NCBI GenBank assembly: GCA_001769505.1
Contig: MEOF01000039.1
Coordinates: forward strand, 21,177-85,176
Origin: Bacteroidetes bacterium GWF2_33_38
GTDB taxonomy: Bacteria; Bacteroidota; Bacteroidia; Bacteroidales; GWF2-33-38
DNA: 64,000 nucleotides
Direction: 5' to 3'
In this document: in pieces, positions 54,544 to 64,000 of the stretch
Layout: each line of letters opens with the position of its first letter
Numbering within the stretch: position 1 is the first letter of the stretch
Position numbers and translations under genes: made by a program
Notes under the pieces: generated by a model
Told to the model about the DNA's origin: nothing
The model's database searches: none
Seen by the model: only the letters and a program-made list of their open reading frames with translations

Positions 54544-57483
54544 ATGAAAAAAAGTCTGAATTATTTAGTAATTGTGTTGCTTATTTTCATTTCGGCATGT
54601 TCGCAAAAAAACGAAGGAAAATATCAATCACTCACAGCAAAGGACACAAATGGTGAAACATACGAATATGTTACCAACGACCCGTTTGGTGCTAGAATTT
54701 ACACCTTAGACAATGGATTAAAAGTTTATATGTCGGTAAACAAAGATGTGCCACGTGTTCAAACGTTTATTGCGGTTAAAGCAGGAGCAACCTATGATCC
54801 AACCGAAACTACCGGATTAGCTCATTATCTCGAACATATGATGTTTAAAGGGAGCAGTAAAATCGGGACGATGAATTGGACAGAAGAAAAGAAAATTATT
54901 GATCAAATTGCCGAAAAATACGAATTACACAAAAATACCTCAGACCCTATCGCAAAAAAAACAATTTACGCACAAATCGATAGCCTTTCGGCAATAGCAG
55001 CACAATATGCTATTGCAAACGAATACGATAAGCTTATTGCAACTATCGGTGGTGACAAAACCAATGCTTGGACATCGTACGAAGAAACAGTGTATATGAA
55101 TGAAATTCCAAGCAATGAAATTGAACGCTGGTTAATGATTGAAAGTGAGCGTTTTGACACATTGGTTTTAAGATTATTCCACACCGAACTCGAAACGGTT
55201 TACGAAGAATTTAACATGGGACAAGATAGCGATAATGACAAGTTATATAAAGCTTTTTATGCAAGTTTATTTAACAAGCATCCCTACGGAACTCAAACTG
55301 TTATTGGAAAAGCCGAACATTTAAAAAATCCTTCAATGGTAAATATTCACAAATATTTTAATACATATTATGTTCCGAACAATATGGCAATTTGTTTGGC
55401 AGGAGATTTCGATTTCGATGAAACATACCAACTTATTAAGAAACATTGGGGAAATAAAGCAAAACACGAAGTCGCTCCAATAACACACCCAACCGAAGAT
55501 CCGATTACTGCTCCAATCGAGACCGAAGTTTTCGGACCTGAAGCAGAAATGTTAATGTTAGGATTTCGTTTTAATGGAGAAACACATTCTGATGATAAAA
55601 AATATGTTACGTTAATCAACTCGCTTCTTTATAATGGGAAAGCAGGTTTAATTGATTTGAATTTGAATCAAAAACAAACCGTTCTGCAAGCCTATTCTTA
55701 CCCTTCGTTCATGAAAGATTACGGCATTCACATGTTTTATGCACAGCCACGTGAAGGACAAAAATTGGAAGACGCTAAAAAATTATTACTGGAACAAGTC
55801 GAAAAAATTAAAAAAGGAGAATTTGAAGATTGGATGTTAGAAGCAGCTATCAATAATTTTAGATTAAATGAAATTAAAAGACAAGAATCGAATTTCAAAG
55901 CCAATACTTTTGTCGACGCATTTATTGTATCGAAAGATTGGAAAGATTATGTCAAATTTGTCGATGATTTAGAAGGCATCAGCAAACAAGAATTAATAGA
56001 TTTTGCTAATAAAAATTACGGGGATAATTATGCCGTAACGTATAAACGAATTGGTGTTGATAGCTCGATTGTGAAAGTCGAAAAACCACAAATTACTCCA
56101 ATCAACATCAATCGAGACACATCGTCAACTTTCTATAAAGAAATAGCCTCGACTGAGTCAAAAAAAATATCACCTGTGTTTGTAGATTTTGAAAAAGAAC
56201 TTTCGTTTGATAAACTTAACGAAGTAGAATTTGCATATCTCCCAAATAAAACAAACGAGATTTTTACCTTGCAGTATGTTGTTGAGATGGGACAAGACCA
56301 TAATGTAAAACTTCCTTTGGCCGTCAATTATTTAACTTATTTGGGTACAGATAAATATTCGCCCGAAGATTTTCAAAAAGAATTGTATAAACTAGGATTA
56401 AGTCTTGGTGTTAGCTCTTCTGATGACCGCTCATATGTGTATATTTCAGGACTTGATAAATCGTATGAAAAAGGAATCGAATTAATTGAACATTTACTGG
56501 CAAATGCAAAACCCGACCAAAAGGCTTACGACGATTATATCGACGGAATTTTAAAAGATCGTCAAAATGCTAAGCTTGATAAGGATCAAATTTTATGGAG
56601 CGGATTGTATGCCTACGGAAAATATGGGAAAGTTAATTCGAATACAAACATTTTGTCAGAAGAAGATTTAAAATCTATTAAGCCCGAAGAATTAACAAAT
56701 TTGTTAAAAGAATTTTTAAGCTATAAACACGAAATTTTTTACTACGGACAAAAATCCTTAGACGACGCCAGAAACATTTTAGCAAATTATCACAAACCTT
56801 CAAATTTGAAAGATATCCCAGCAAAAATCGAATTTATAGAACAAGAAACCAATTCAAATAAAATTTATTTTGTTGATTATGACATGGTTCAAACAAATAT
56901 TGTATTGCTATCGAAAGGTAAAAAATTGGATAATTCGTTAAATTCAGACATTACTCTTTTCAATGAGTATTTTGGTGGAAATATGTCGTCGATTGTATTC
57001 CAAGAAATTCGTGAAGCTAAAGCTCTTGCTTATTCTGCTTACGCAAATTTTTCAACCCCTTCGAAACTTGATAAATCGCATTATTTGTTTGCTTTCATTG
57101 CAACTCAAGCTGATAAATTAAAAATTGCAACCGATGCAATGTTGGGATTATTAAACGATATGCCAAAACTTCAGAAAAATTTTGACGAAGCTCGTGAAAA
57201 TATTATGAAACGAATTGAAACAGACAGAATTACAAAGAAAATTATTTATTGGACATATAAAAATAATCTAGAAGTTGGAATAACTCACGATACTCGTAAA
57301 GATGTTTACGAACGAATGAAGACATTTACAATTGCTGATTTTGATAAATTTTATCTAGAAAATATTAAAGATAAAAATTACACTTTTCTTGTAATTGGAA
57401 ACAAGAAAAACTTAAATATCGAAGTACTTAAGAAATTGGGCAACGTTGAGGAGCTCACTCTTGAAGACGTTTTTAATTATTAA
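54544..57483 (+). CDS. M16 family zinc metallopeptidase (pitrilysin-like) lipoprotein
   Basis: 979 aa. Lipoprotein signal with FISACSQKN. The zinc motif HxxEH is in GLAHYLEHMMFKGS (about 95-108), with the third ligand in ETVYEEFNMGQD about 75 residues later. The four-lobe M16 fold is complete (M16, M16_C twice): a second, inactive half starts around residue 530 (SFDKLNEVEFAYLPNKT) and ends in EIREAKALAYSAYANF. Such double-length clamshell peptidases degrade peptides in the periplasm or at the outer membrane. It ends at a strong terminator. Upstream partner is the Ig-like lipoprotein. Confidence 0.95.
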   Translation: MKKSLNYLVIVLLIFISACSQKNEGKYQSLTAKDTNGETYEYVTNDPFGARIYTLDNGLKVYMSVNKDVPRVQTFIAVKAGATYDPTETTGLAHYLEHMMFKGSSKIGTMNWTEEKKIIDQIAEKYELHKNTSDPIAKKTIYAQIDSLSAIAAQYAIANEYDKLIATIGGDKTNAWTSYEETVYMNEIPSNEIERWLMIESERFDTLVLRLFHTELETVYEEFNMGQDSDNDKLYKAFYASLFNKHPYGTQTVIGKAEHLKNPSMVNIHKYFNTYYVPNNMAICLAGDFDFDETYQLIKKHWGNKAKHEVAPITHPTEDPITAPIETEVFGPEAEMLMLGFRFNGETHSDDKKYVTLINSLLYNGKAGLIDLNLNQKQTVLQAYSYPSFMKDYGIHMFYAQPREGQKLEDAKKLLLEQVEKIKKGEFEDWMLEAAINNFRLNEIKRQESNFKANTFVDAFIVSKDWKDYVKFVDDLEGISKQELIDFANKNYGDNYAVTYKRIGVDSSIVKVEKPQITPININRDTSSTFYKEIASTESKKISPVFVDFEKELSFDKLNEVEFAYLPNKTNEIFTLQYVVEMGQDHNVKLPLAVNYLTYLGTDKYSPEDFQKELYKLGLSLGVSSSDDRSYVYISGLDKSYEKGIELIEHLLANAKPDQKAYDDYIDGILKDRQNAKLDKDQILWSGLYAYGKYGKVNSNTNILSEEDLKSIKPEELTNLLKEFLSYKHEIFYYGQKSLDDARNILANYHKPSNLKDIPAKIEFIEQETNSNKIYFVDYDMVQTNIVLLSKGKKLDNSLNSDITLFNEYFGGNMSSIVFQEIREAKALAYSAYANFSTPSKLDKSHYLFAFIATQADKLKIATDAMLGLLNDMPKLQKNFDEARENIMKRIETDRITKKIIYWTYKNNLEVGITHDTRKDVYERMKTFTIADFDKFYLENIKDKNYTFLVIGNKKNLNIEVLKKLGNVEELTLEDVFNY

Positions 57484-57487
57484 AACA

Positions 57488-57514
57488 AAAAGCGGTTTTT
57501 ACACCGCTTTTTTT
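57488..57514. terminator. Bidirectional Rho-independent terminator
   Basis: AAAAGCGGT/ACCGCTTTT stem with a 6-nt loop; A run before and T run after, so it works in both directions. It separates the M16 gene from the convergent gene 57554-58534. Confidence 0.85.
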
Positions 57515-57553
57515 ATTTCAATTGAGAAAATATAATTTTTAAGAATAAAGTAG

Positions 57554-58534
57554 TTATTTTTTAGCTTTATTGATAACCCAGTTTCCCATTTTTTCCGATA
57601 AAGCAGTCATTACGTTTCCAACATTATCGTAGCTTGTAACATTTGACTTAGAGTCTGAAAACAGTAATTGTTTTGCAAAAAAGCGAGTTCCACAATAAAA
57701 TTGACCTCTATTTTTATCTTCAGAATTGCTTGATACAGGATTAGGTCCAAACATGAACAAGTTCACGGCATCAACAACATAATCTTCTTTTTTCTTGCTT
57801 GGTTTGCGTGTTACAATGTAACAAACTACGACAGCATCAACACCTAAACCTTTTGCTAGTTCATACCCCAAACTTGAAGTCATTTTTCGGTTAGCTCCTC
57901 CAATTCCTGTGTTAATATAATTCGACGATTGGCATTCGCTAACAGGTTCGTTATCAACAAAAAAGGGTCTATAGCCTTCGTCAGTAGGACAAATCTTTAT
58001 CGTTGAAACAGTTGCTTGTACGTAGCCTCCTATTTGAGTTCTTTCGGTTTTTTCTTTTTTCCCAGACTCTTGATTAAACTCATAGTAAAAATCCTTTTTT
58101 TCGTCTGTATTTAGAAATTCAGAAGGTGTTAGCAAATCAATCCCATATTCTTTAAATCCTTTTTTTAAAGATTCAATACTATTTTTGTAGAAACCATCAA
58201 TATGGGTTTGAGCTAATGCATCGGGGGTTCTCCATATGGCCGCTGAATAAGTTGCAGTTACTCCATTATTTGATTTTGAAGCATCGCCACAAGCTGGGTC
58301 GTAGAGATAAAAACTTATCAAAGCTACTTTTTTAGGTTTAGGATTTATCAAATCAACATTTGCACTATATCCCGTTCCATTTTTAGAAGTTCTACCTTCG
58401 GCAGGAAAATCTAAAATAGTTTTTATTTTACTGATGTCTGCTGTTTTTTCAGTAAAAGGAGTTGGTTTTTGAGCGATTGCACTAATACTTACAAATAGAG
58501 CAATAATGCTTAACGAGAAATTTAGTTTATTCAT
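57554..58534 (-). CDS. Secreted protein of unknown function
   Basis: 326 aa with a signal peptide (MNKLNFSLSIIALFVSISAIAQ). The mature protein has no recognised domain; it contains KKVALISFYLYDPACGDASKSN, QTHIDGFYKNSIESLKKGFKEYGIDL, GYELAKGLGVDAVVVCYIVTRK and NVMTALSEKMGNWVINKAKK. The 'GVDAVVVCYI' strand followed by helices is reminiscent of the alpha/beta fold of GNA1162/LpoB-like lipoproteins, but this is weak. No lipobox. Monocistronic, downstream of nothing on its strand and closed by the terminator at 57488. Confidence 0.7.
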   Translation of the reverse strand: MNKLNFSLSIIALFVSISAIAQKPTPFTEKTADISKIKTILDFPAEGRTSKNGTGYSANVDLINPKPKKVALISFYLYDPACGDASKSNNGVTATYSAAIWRTPDALAQTHIDGFYKNSIESLKKGFKEYGIDLLTPSEFLNTDEKKDFYYEFNQESGKKEKTERTQIGGYVQATVSTIKICPTDEGYRPFFVDNEPVSECQSSNYINTGIGGANRKMTSSLGYELAKGLGVDAVVVCYIVTRKPSKKKEDYVVDAVNLFMFGPNPVSSNSEDKNRGQFYCGTRFFAKQLLFSDSKSNVTSYDNVGNVMTALSEKMGNWVINKAKK

Positions 58535-58685
58535 AATTCAAGGTTTAAATTAAATATTTAGTTTATTTTATTAATTGATTATTTAAACAAATGTACTTTC
58601 TGTTATAGTGTATTCGAATAGGTATGATTTCATATTTTATATCAGTAATGGTACTTACTTGTTGTGATTTTACCCAAATACGATA

Positions 58686-59333
58686 TTATGTATCAATTAT
58701 TGAATTTCGAATAGCAAATTTTATAAGACCAACAATTGATTTCAATTTAGTTTTTTCGATAATGTGTTGTCTATGTGTATCAACTGTTCGTCTGCTGATA
58801 AAAAGTTTTTCAGCAATTTCTTGACTTGAAAACTCTTGACAGATTAATTTTAATATTTGAAATTCCCTGTTTGATAATATGCTTAATACGTCGGCTTTTT
58901 TATGATTGAGTTTAAATTTTTGTACAATCAATTGAAGAACGTCTTTGCTATAAAATGTATTATTTATTAATACCTCATTAACAGCTGTCAAAAACTCCTC
59001 TTTACTTGAATTTCGTAAAATAATTCCAGTAGCTTCGTTAAAAAGAGACTCGTTTAAAATTCCATCATAATTGAGATGAAGTAAGAGTAAAATTTTTAAG
59101 TGAGGCGAGTTGCTTTTTAAATGTGTAATAAGATTGTTTACTTTTTCGTGGTTTTTTATAATTTCAACAATTATTAAATTGATTCGTTTGTTTTTTGTTT
59201 GTTCTATTGCCATATCAACATCACATTCGTCAGCAATAATATACACATCTTTTAAATTTTGAAACACAGTTCGTATTCCTTCTACAAATATTGGATGGCT
59301 ATCAACAATAAGAATATTATTTTTGTTATTCAT
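58686..59333 (-). CDS. NarL-type regulator with degenerate (pseudo-)receiver
   Basis: 215 aa. The LuxR helix-turn-helix is intact (LSNREFQILKLICQEFSSQE ... ISRRTVDTHRQHIIEKT). The receiver is not: the acidic pair is VDSHP (DS, not DD), the phosphoacceptor position 57 is Glu (LIIVEIIKNH), the Ser/Thr is Leu (ILLLLHLNYD), and the conserved Lys is Arg (GIILRNSSK). The neighbouring paralogue 59488-60135 has all four in canonical form and the same length. So this protein probably does not take phosphate in the usual way; it may be constitutively active or controlled by dimerising with its partner. Confidence 0.88.
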   Translation of the reverse strand: MNNKNNILIVDSHPIFVEGIRTVFQNLKDVYIIADECDVDMAIEQTKNKRINLIIVEIIKNHEKVNNLITHLKSNSPHLKILLLLHLNYDGILNESLFNEATGIILRNSSKEEFLTAVNEVLINNTFYSKDVLQLIVQKFKLNHKKADVLSILSNREFQILKLICQEFSSQEIAEKLFISRRTVDTHRQHIIEKTKLKSIVGLIKFAIRNSIIDT

Positions 59334-59487
59334 ATTTTGTTTCTATAACGAAAGGTTATATAAATAGCTATGCAAGAATTATTACAAGCTGATTTATCGA
59401 CTTTTACATTACAAAACTACATTCTGAAACCCAACAATAAATAAGTATTGATTCTGATTTTACATGGGTATTAGTACGGATTCCTTG

Positions 59488-60135
59488 CTATATTTTAACA
59501 AGGTCGTTACGAACGGCAAATTTAATTAGTCCAATAATGGTTTTTGCTTTTGTTTTCTCCATTATGTGAAATCGGTGTGTATCAACCGTTCTTCTGCTAA
59601 TAAATAGTTTATCTGCTATTTGTTGGCTTGAAAAATCATCGCAAATAAGACATAGAATTTCTATTTCTCTTTCGGTAAACATTACTATTTCTTTACAAAT
59701 TTTCTTTTCCTTTTTAACTTTTTGCATCATAATCGATAGAACTTCGTGACTATAGAATGTTCCGTTGTCTGAAATCTTTTCTAATGCAGAAATTAATTCT
59801 TGTTTTCCAGTATTTTTAAGTATAAATCCATCGGCTTCGCACATAATTGCATCACTTACAATCTCATAATCGTTGTGCATTGATAAGAGCAAGACTTTAA
59901 TTTCGGAGAACTCATTTTTAATTAAACGTGTCAACTCTATTCCGTTCATCCCAATCATGCTTATATCAGTAATTACTATGTCGATTCCTCCTTTTTTGAT
60001 TCTTTCTAAGGCCGCTTCGGCACAAAGTTCTTCGGCAACAACATTAAAATTATTTTGTTTTCTTAGTAATGCCTTTAAACCATCAATAAACATTTGATGG
60101 TCATCAACAATCAATATTTTTTTTTCGTTTTCCAT
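59488..60135 (-). CDS. NarL/LuxR-type response regulator (canonical)
   Basis: 215 aa. Receiver VDDHQ at 10-14, Asp57 in IVITDISMIGMNG, Ser in LLLSMHND, Lys in FILKNTGK. DNA-binding part FTEREIEILCLICDDFSSQQ ... FISRRTVDTHRFHIMEKT. It starts 2 bp after the TPR kinase stop (60138), so the two are a pair. The helix-turn-helix shares most residues with the degenerate regulator at 58686, suggesting they bind the same or overlapping sites. Confidence 0.93.
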   Translation of the reverse strand: MENEKKILIVDDHQMFIDGLKALLRKQNNFNVVAEELCAEAALERIKKGGIDIVITDISMIGMNGIELTRLIKNEFSEIKVLLLSMHNDYEIVSDAIMCEADGFILKNTGKQELISALEKISDNGTFYSHEVLSIMMQKVKKEKKICKEIVMFTEREIEILCLICDDFSSQQIADKLFISRRTVDTHRFHIMEKTKAKTIIGLIKFAVRNDLVKI

Positions 60136-60137
60136 AT

Positions 60138-62195
60138 TTAATATGCGATATCAATGTTTATAATTGTTCCTTTTCCGAGTTGAGATTGAATATTTAGTTT
60201 TCCGTTAATCATTGATATGCGAGAATATATGTTTTTCCAACCGATTCCCGTGCTTTTTTCTATTTGACTAGTATCAAAACCTTTTCCGTTATCGGTAATT
60301 TTAAGTTGTAAGCGTTCGCCTGATTTAGTTAAATTTATATAAATATTTTTTGCCTGCGAATGTTTTATCGTATTGTTTATTACCTCTTGTATTACCCTAT
60401 ATAGTGCAATTTCTGTACTTTGTTCCAGACGATTTTCCATACCCTCAAAGTGTGTTTCAAAACTAACAAGTTTCGTTTCATTTATTTTTGATGCTAATGC
60501 TTCAATTGCTGAAACTAAGCCGTATTCCATAAGAGCAACAGGCATCATTTTATGCGAAATGTTTCGGACTTCTGTAACGGCCTCGTCTATGAGTTTCATT
60601 GAGTTGCTAACTAAAATTTTATCTTCGTCCTGCACTTCGCCTTCCAGTCCTGCAACATTTAGTTTTGTGGTAGAAAGCAATTGTCCCAAGCCGTCGTGTA
60701 GTTCTTTTGCAATACGAATTCGCTCTTTTTCTTCGGCTTCCATCATTGCTTTAAATCTGAGTTTATCTTGTTTTTGTTTTTCGGCAGATGCTTTAATTTT
60801 TGAGCGAAATTCAAATAATATAATTAGAAATAATAATAAACCGCATAAAATGATAAAGATTAACAAATATTGCTTTTTTTCTAATTTTTCTTTTGTAATT
60901 GCTAAAGCAAGTTTTTCATTTTTATTTTCTTCTTCTAACTTTTCGCTTCTGTATTTTTCTACTTCATAACGAGTTTGCATTTCTGCAATTGCTTCAGAAT
61001 TTTCTTTGTTCCTTAATGTATCTTCAATAGCAAACTTCTTTTCGAGATAATCAAAAGCTCTTTTATGCTCTCCCATTTTGTAATAACACTCGGCAAATGT
61101 TCCAAAAGAATTTGCAACAACATCACGTTGACCTGTTTGCTCGGCTGTTTGAATTGCCTTTTCGGCATGAAAAATGGCTAGATTATAGTTGTTTAAACGA
61201 GAATAATTGTGTGCAATATTAAAATTCACAATTGAGATGTTAGAATAATCACCAAGTTCTACAAAAACATCTAAAGCTTTAAATAAATACTTTAATGCCG
61301 TTGTGTAATCGTTCAGTTTTTCATACACATTTCCTATATTCATATTCAATAATGCTATTCCGAGCTTATCGCCCAACTCTTCTGCTATAACAAGTCCATC
61401 ATTATAATAAGTCATTGCAGAATCTATTTTTCCTATAAATTCATATGCATTTCCAATGTTTCCTTTTCTAATCTCAATTCCTAATTTATTTCCTGATTTT
61501 ATACTATACTCAAGCGATTTTTGATAATAATTGAGAGCTTTTCGATATTCCTTTCGATTAAAATGAATAATTCCAATGTTATTATTTCCACTCTCAAGAC
61601 CTCTCGTAAAATCTAATTCTTTTGAAAGAGAGAGAACTCTCAGATATAACTCAATAGCCTCAACATCTTTACGTTGTTGTTCATATACTAACCCAAGATT
61701 ATTACAAGCCTTTAATTCCCCCATTTTATCACCAATTTCTTTAAATGAGGATATTGCGAGATTATGGGAATTAACAGCATTTTCAAACTCTCCTTTTCTG
61801 AAATAACATACTCCAAGATTTGTATAAGATGTTGCACAGCCTTGTATGCTCCCTAATTTTTGAAAAATCTTCAATGCTTCTTTGCCAGATTTTATGGCTT
61901 TGTCATACTCTCCTTTGTCTTTATATATTGTGCCTATTAAATCGATAGACTTAGCAAATCCAAATACATAATTGATTTTTTGGGCTATTAATTTTCCTTT
62001 ATTGGCATAATCAAGAGCCGCATCAAAATCGCTACTAACAAGTTTAAGCGAAATATCGTTTAATAGCTTCACTTTTAAAGTATCATCGGGCATATTTCGC
62101 GAAACAATAATCATACTATCAACAGAATTTTGTCCATAAATGAAAGGACAAATAAATAATAACATGATTTGTAAAAACGTTACATATATTTTCAT
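60138..62195 (-). CDS. TPR-containing histidine kinase (HisKA_3)
   Basis: 685 aa. Signal peptide (MKIYVTFLQIMLLFICPFIYGQ), about nine tetratricopeptide repeats in the periplasm (about 40-390, e.g. ATSYTNLGVCYFRKGEFENA), a coiled coil, one membrane helix (YLLIFIILCGLLLFLIILFEF, about 445), a second coiled coil, the phospho-His box RIRIAKELHDGLGQLLSTTK, and a C-terminal HATPase with VIQEVINNTIKHS, ITDNGKGFD and STGIGWKNIYSRI. A common Bacteroidota sensor. Partner regulators are the two NarL-type genes downstream. The signal is unknown. Confidence 0.93.
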   Translation of the reverse strand: MKIYVTFLQIMLLFICPFIYGQNSVDSMIIVSRNMPDDTLKVKLLNDISLKLVSSDFDAALDYANKGKLIAQKINYVFGFAKSIDLIGTIYKDKGEYDKAIKSGKEALKIFQKLGSIQGCATSYTNLGVCYFRKGEFENAVNSHNLAISSFKEIGDKMGELKACNNLGLVYEQQRKDVEAIELYLRVLSLSKELDFTRGLESGNNNIGIIHFNRKEYRKALNYYQKSLEYSIKSGNKLGIEIRKGNIGNAYEFIGKIDSAMTYYNDGLVIAEELGDKLGIALLNMNIGNVYEKLNDYTTALKYLFKALDVFVELGDYSNISIVNFNIAHNYSRLNNYNLAIFHAEKAIQTAEQTGQRDVVANSFGTFAECYYKMGEHKRAFDYLEKKFAIEDTLRNKENSEAIAEMQTRYEVEKYRSEKLEEENKNEKLALAITKEKLEKKQYLLIFIILCGLLLFLIILFEFRSKIKASAEKQKQDKLRFKAMMEAEEKERIRIAKELHDGLGQLLSTTKLNVAGLEGEVQDEDKILVSNSMKLIDEAVTEVRNISHKMMPVALMEYGLVSAIEALASKINETKLVSFETHFEGMENRLEQSTEIALYRVIQEVINNTIKHSQAKNIYINLTKSGERLQLKITDNGKGFDTSQIEKSTGIGWKNIYSRISMINGKLNIQSQLGKGTIINIDIAY

Positions 62196-62534
62196 GTGTT
62201 TATTTTTTTATATGCATTTTATTTTCAAAATTGATTTAAAAACATATTTAAATTCGTGATGTTCAAATCCGTTTTACCAAGAATTATCATTTTGCATGTT
62301 GTAATCTTTTTCCTATGGTTATTTCATGAATGCATATATTATTTTTCATAAAAATAAGAATAAACTACTGATTTACAAATATTCTACTGATTATTGATTT
62401 TTTAAATATTATTGATTTTTTTAAACAAACGAACTATAAATAAGTACAACTACCGATAAAGAATAAGATGTAATACCGATTTATCTGGACGTTGTGATTT
62501 ATAAATTTGTTGAGGAATCATAAAAATTAAACGC
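62196..62534. other. 339-bp divergent regulatory spacer
   Basis: Between the TPR kinase and the T9SS cargo gene. Contains short direct repeats (ctactgatt twice; ttattgattttt twice near 62391-62421), a NarL-like half-site ATAAGTA at 62440-62446, and a possible -7 box TAAATTTG at 62502-62509 for the rightward gene. No ORF. Confidence 0.5.
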
Positions 62535-63725
62535 ATGAAAAAAAATTACATTTTAATGGTTTTACTGATTACAATTATCATAAAACTTAACGCACAAGTT
62601 TGGACAACTGTGACAACGCCTTCGACAACAGGTATAGAAGATATGGCTGTTGCAAATAATAAACTGTATATTGCAGCAAGTAACGGTGTTTATTCTTCTA
62701 CCGACGGAGTTACATGGACTGGCACTTATACTGGTATGACAGTAACTGCTGGTTATACCTTCAGTTCATGTATTTACAATTATAACAATATCATGTATTC
62801 TGGTGCAATGGGCAAATCGTATAAATCTGTTGATTTTGGTGCAAATTGGACGATAATGACTGATGCATCACCTTCTGCCTCTGCATATAACACTTCCACA
62901 TATGCAAATGGTGATACAATATACACAGGATGGGGAAGTTCTACAGGAATAAAAACATCTATTGATGGTGGATTATCGTGGACTTTTAAAGCACTACCTG
63001 TAATAGATAAAGATATTGTTACATTTAACGGAGCTGTATATGTAAAAACTCAAAGTGGAGTTTTTAAATCAATCGATAACGCTACAAATTTCACTCAACT
63101 TGCGGGAGGTCTTCCTACATTTAGTGGCGTTGTCGGTGCACTTACATTAAGTAACGGTGTTCTTTTATGTGCGATATACACGTATGGATTGTACGTCTCA
63201 AGCGACGAAGGAACAACTTGGACACAAATCTCAACTGCAAGTGGATTAACATCTAATAATGTTGGGAGTTTTCACGTTGAAGGGGGGAGTGTATATTTAG
63301 GTTGTTCAACAGGTGAAATTTTTCAATCATTAAACAATGGGACAACATGGACTGAAATAACGGGTATTAATAATGGAAGTCCGAAAAAATGCTTTGCAAT
63401 CTTTAATGGTGAATTATATGCAGGAGGCACATATGGTTTGTATAAAACAACTTTAGGAACTTCAATTAATGAAAATGTTCAGGCAATTGATGTTTTTTCT
63501 ATTTCTCCAAATCCTGCTAATAACGATGTTACAATTACATCACAGGAAATATTCAATAACGCAACATTTAAAATATATAGTGTTACAGGGAAATTATTCA
63601 TTGAAAAAAGATTAGATGGAAGTAAACAACAAACAATCAGCGTAACAAATCTTTCAAATGGGATTTATGTTGTTGAAATTAATCAAAATGGAATCACTTT
63701 AAGACAAAAAATAATAAAAAATTAG
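62535..63725 (+). CDS. T9SS-sorted secreted protein with BNR/propeller repeats
   Basis: 396 aa. Signal peptide (MKKNYILMVLLITIIIKLNAQ). Residues 22-310 hold about six beta-propeller blades with BNR-type signatures 'SxDxGxxWT': SSTDGVTWTG, KSVDFGANWTI, TSIDGGLSWTF, VSSDEGTTWTQ, QSLNNGTTWTE. The C-terminus (about 318-396) is a type A T9SS domain: VFSISPNPANNDVTIT ... NGIYVVEINQNGITLRQKIIKN. It would be exported and anchored or released. Propellers of this type may bind glycans or protein; catalysis is not supported. Divergent from the TPR kinase system, which could control it. Confidence 0.9.
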   Translation: MKKNYILMVLLITIIIKLNAQVWTTVTTPSTTGIEDMAVANNKLYIAASNGVYSSTDGVTWTGTYTGMTVTAGYTFSSCIYNYNNIMYSGAMGKSYKSVDFGANWTIMTDASPSASAYNTSTYANGDTIYTGWGSSTGIKTSIDGGLSWTFKALPVIDKDIVTFNGAVYVKTQSGVFKSIDNATNFTQLAGGLPTFSGVVGALTLSNGVLLCAIYTYGLYVSSDEGTTWTQISTASGLTSNNVGSFHVEGGSVYLGCSTGEIFQSLNNGTTWTEITGINNGSPKKCFAIFNGELYAGGTYGLYKTTLGTSINENVQAIDVFSISPNPANNDVTITSQEIFNNATFKIYSVTGKLFIEKRLDGSKQQTISVTNLSNGIYVVEINQNGITLRQKIIKN

Positions 63726-64000
63726 ATAGTAGCACTTAAACGATAAATACAATTTTTTAAAATAAATTCATTCCTATATCCACTATGTGAAGCTCATTTC
63801 TTTACATTATTCACAATCTTAAAGAAAAGAGATTTAGAGTATTTATGTCGATATCATTTTGCCGATTTTCTATTTCGTATAATTAAAACTAATAATACTT
63901 CGGACAACTTTGACAAAGCCCCTATAAAAACGATTTAAAATGATAATATCATATAACTTTGTAAATCGCAAGCAAAAGCCGTTCGAACTTTGGAGTCATA
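63726..64000. other. Right-edge spacer (275 bp)
   Basis: No ORF. There is a possible -7 box TAACTTTG at 63954-63961, preceded by a short palindrome tgataatatca, which may serve a gene beyond the edge. Nothing else seen. Confidence 0.4.

Noticed and set aside
60373-60969. 198-aa plus-strand ORF opposite the TPR kinase
   Set aside because: Serine-rich antisense shadow of the kinase domain; the kinase motifs are on the other strand.
1-64000. tRNA, rRNA and CRISPR features
   Set aside because: None could be recognised by eye on either strand; a tRNAscan or Rfam scan was not possible, so small RNAs cannot be excluded.

Overview
The window is AT-rich and densely coded. It looks like a chromosome segment from an anaerobic, non-photosynthetic member of the Bacteroidota, probably Bacteroidales/Marinilabiliales. 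The reasons are: type IX secretion (T9SS) C-terminal sorting tails (SPNP...) on two secreted proteins; a porW/sprE-porX-tsaE-gldA block; many lipoproteins with Bacteroidota-style signal peptides; long-form IspG; TAnnTTTG-type -7 promoter motifs with few Shine-Dalgarno sites; and a trimeric NADH-linked [FeFe] hydrogenase. I saw no rRNA, tRNA, CRISPR array, phage gene or intact transposase.

Layout. 1-4609 (minus): response regulator then hydC-hydB-hydA, with hydA running off the left edge. 4610-7051: a spacer holding a MITE-like inverted repeat and a terminator, a lipoprotein gene broken at a G8 run, and a secreted protein. 7270-15054 (plus): HTH regulator, two small membrane proteins, acyl-CoA reductase, a pRiA4b-like protein, miaA, a large hybrid kinase and a receiver-only protein. 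15204-24511 (plus): FAD oxidoreductase, NarL-type two-component pair, TauE-type exporter, and a five-gene heterodisulfide-reductase-like (Hdr) cluster ending in a cytochrome b/HdrD fusion. 24684-35887 (minus): secreted proteins, ruvB, a MORN-like repeat protein, a TPR-SpoIIE phosphatase, a PHP phosphatase, twin lipoproteins and alanine dehydrogenase. 35999-42287 (plus): ispG, rdgB, a transglutaminase-like lipoprotein followed by an attC-like stem, a nucleoid-associated protein and a BamA-type barrel. 42288-43702: a T9SS cargo gene bracketed by a 34-bp direct repeat. 43911-52594 (minus): two DEAD-box helicases around the gldA/tsaE/porX/porW block. 52799-57483 (plus): Ig-like lipoprotein and M16 peptidase. 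57554-62195 (minus): secreted protein, two NarL-type regulators and their TPR kinase. 62535-63725 (plus): a T9SS cargo with BNR-like repeats.

How the parts fit. The hydrogenase links NADH (and probably ferredoxin) oxidation to H2. The Hdr-like cluster has soluble FeS/FAD subunits and a membrane cytochrome b/CCG subunit, so it probably moves electrons between a soluble thiol/disulfide or sulfur substrate and the membrane pool. The adjacent TauE exporter points to sulfur chemistry. PorW and PorX belong to type IX secretion, whose cargo includes the two SPNP-tailed proteins here.

The most unusual signals are: heptamer-periodic DNA filling three successive spacers of the Hdr operon; the 34-bp direct repeat that recreates the 3' end of the barrel gene on both sides of a T9SS cargo gene; a lone attC-like stem after the transglutaminase-like lipoprotein; an Hdr B subunit whose first cysteine motif is degenerate; and a NarL-type regulator whose receiver has lost every key residue while its neighbour keeps them all.
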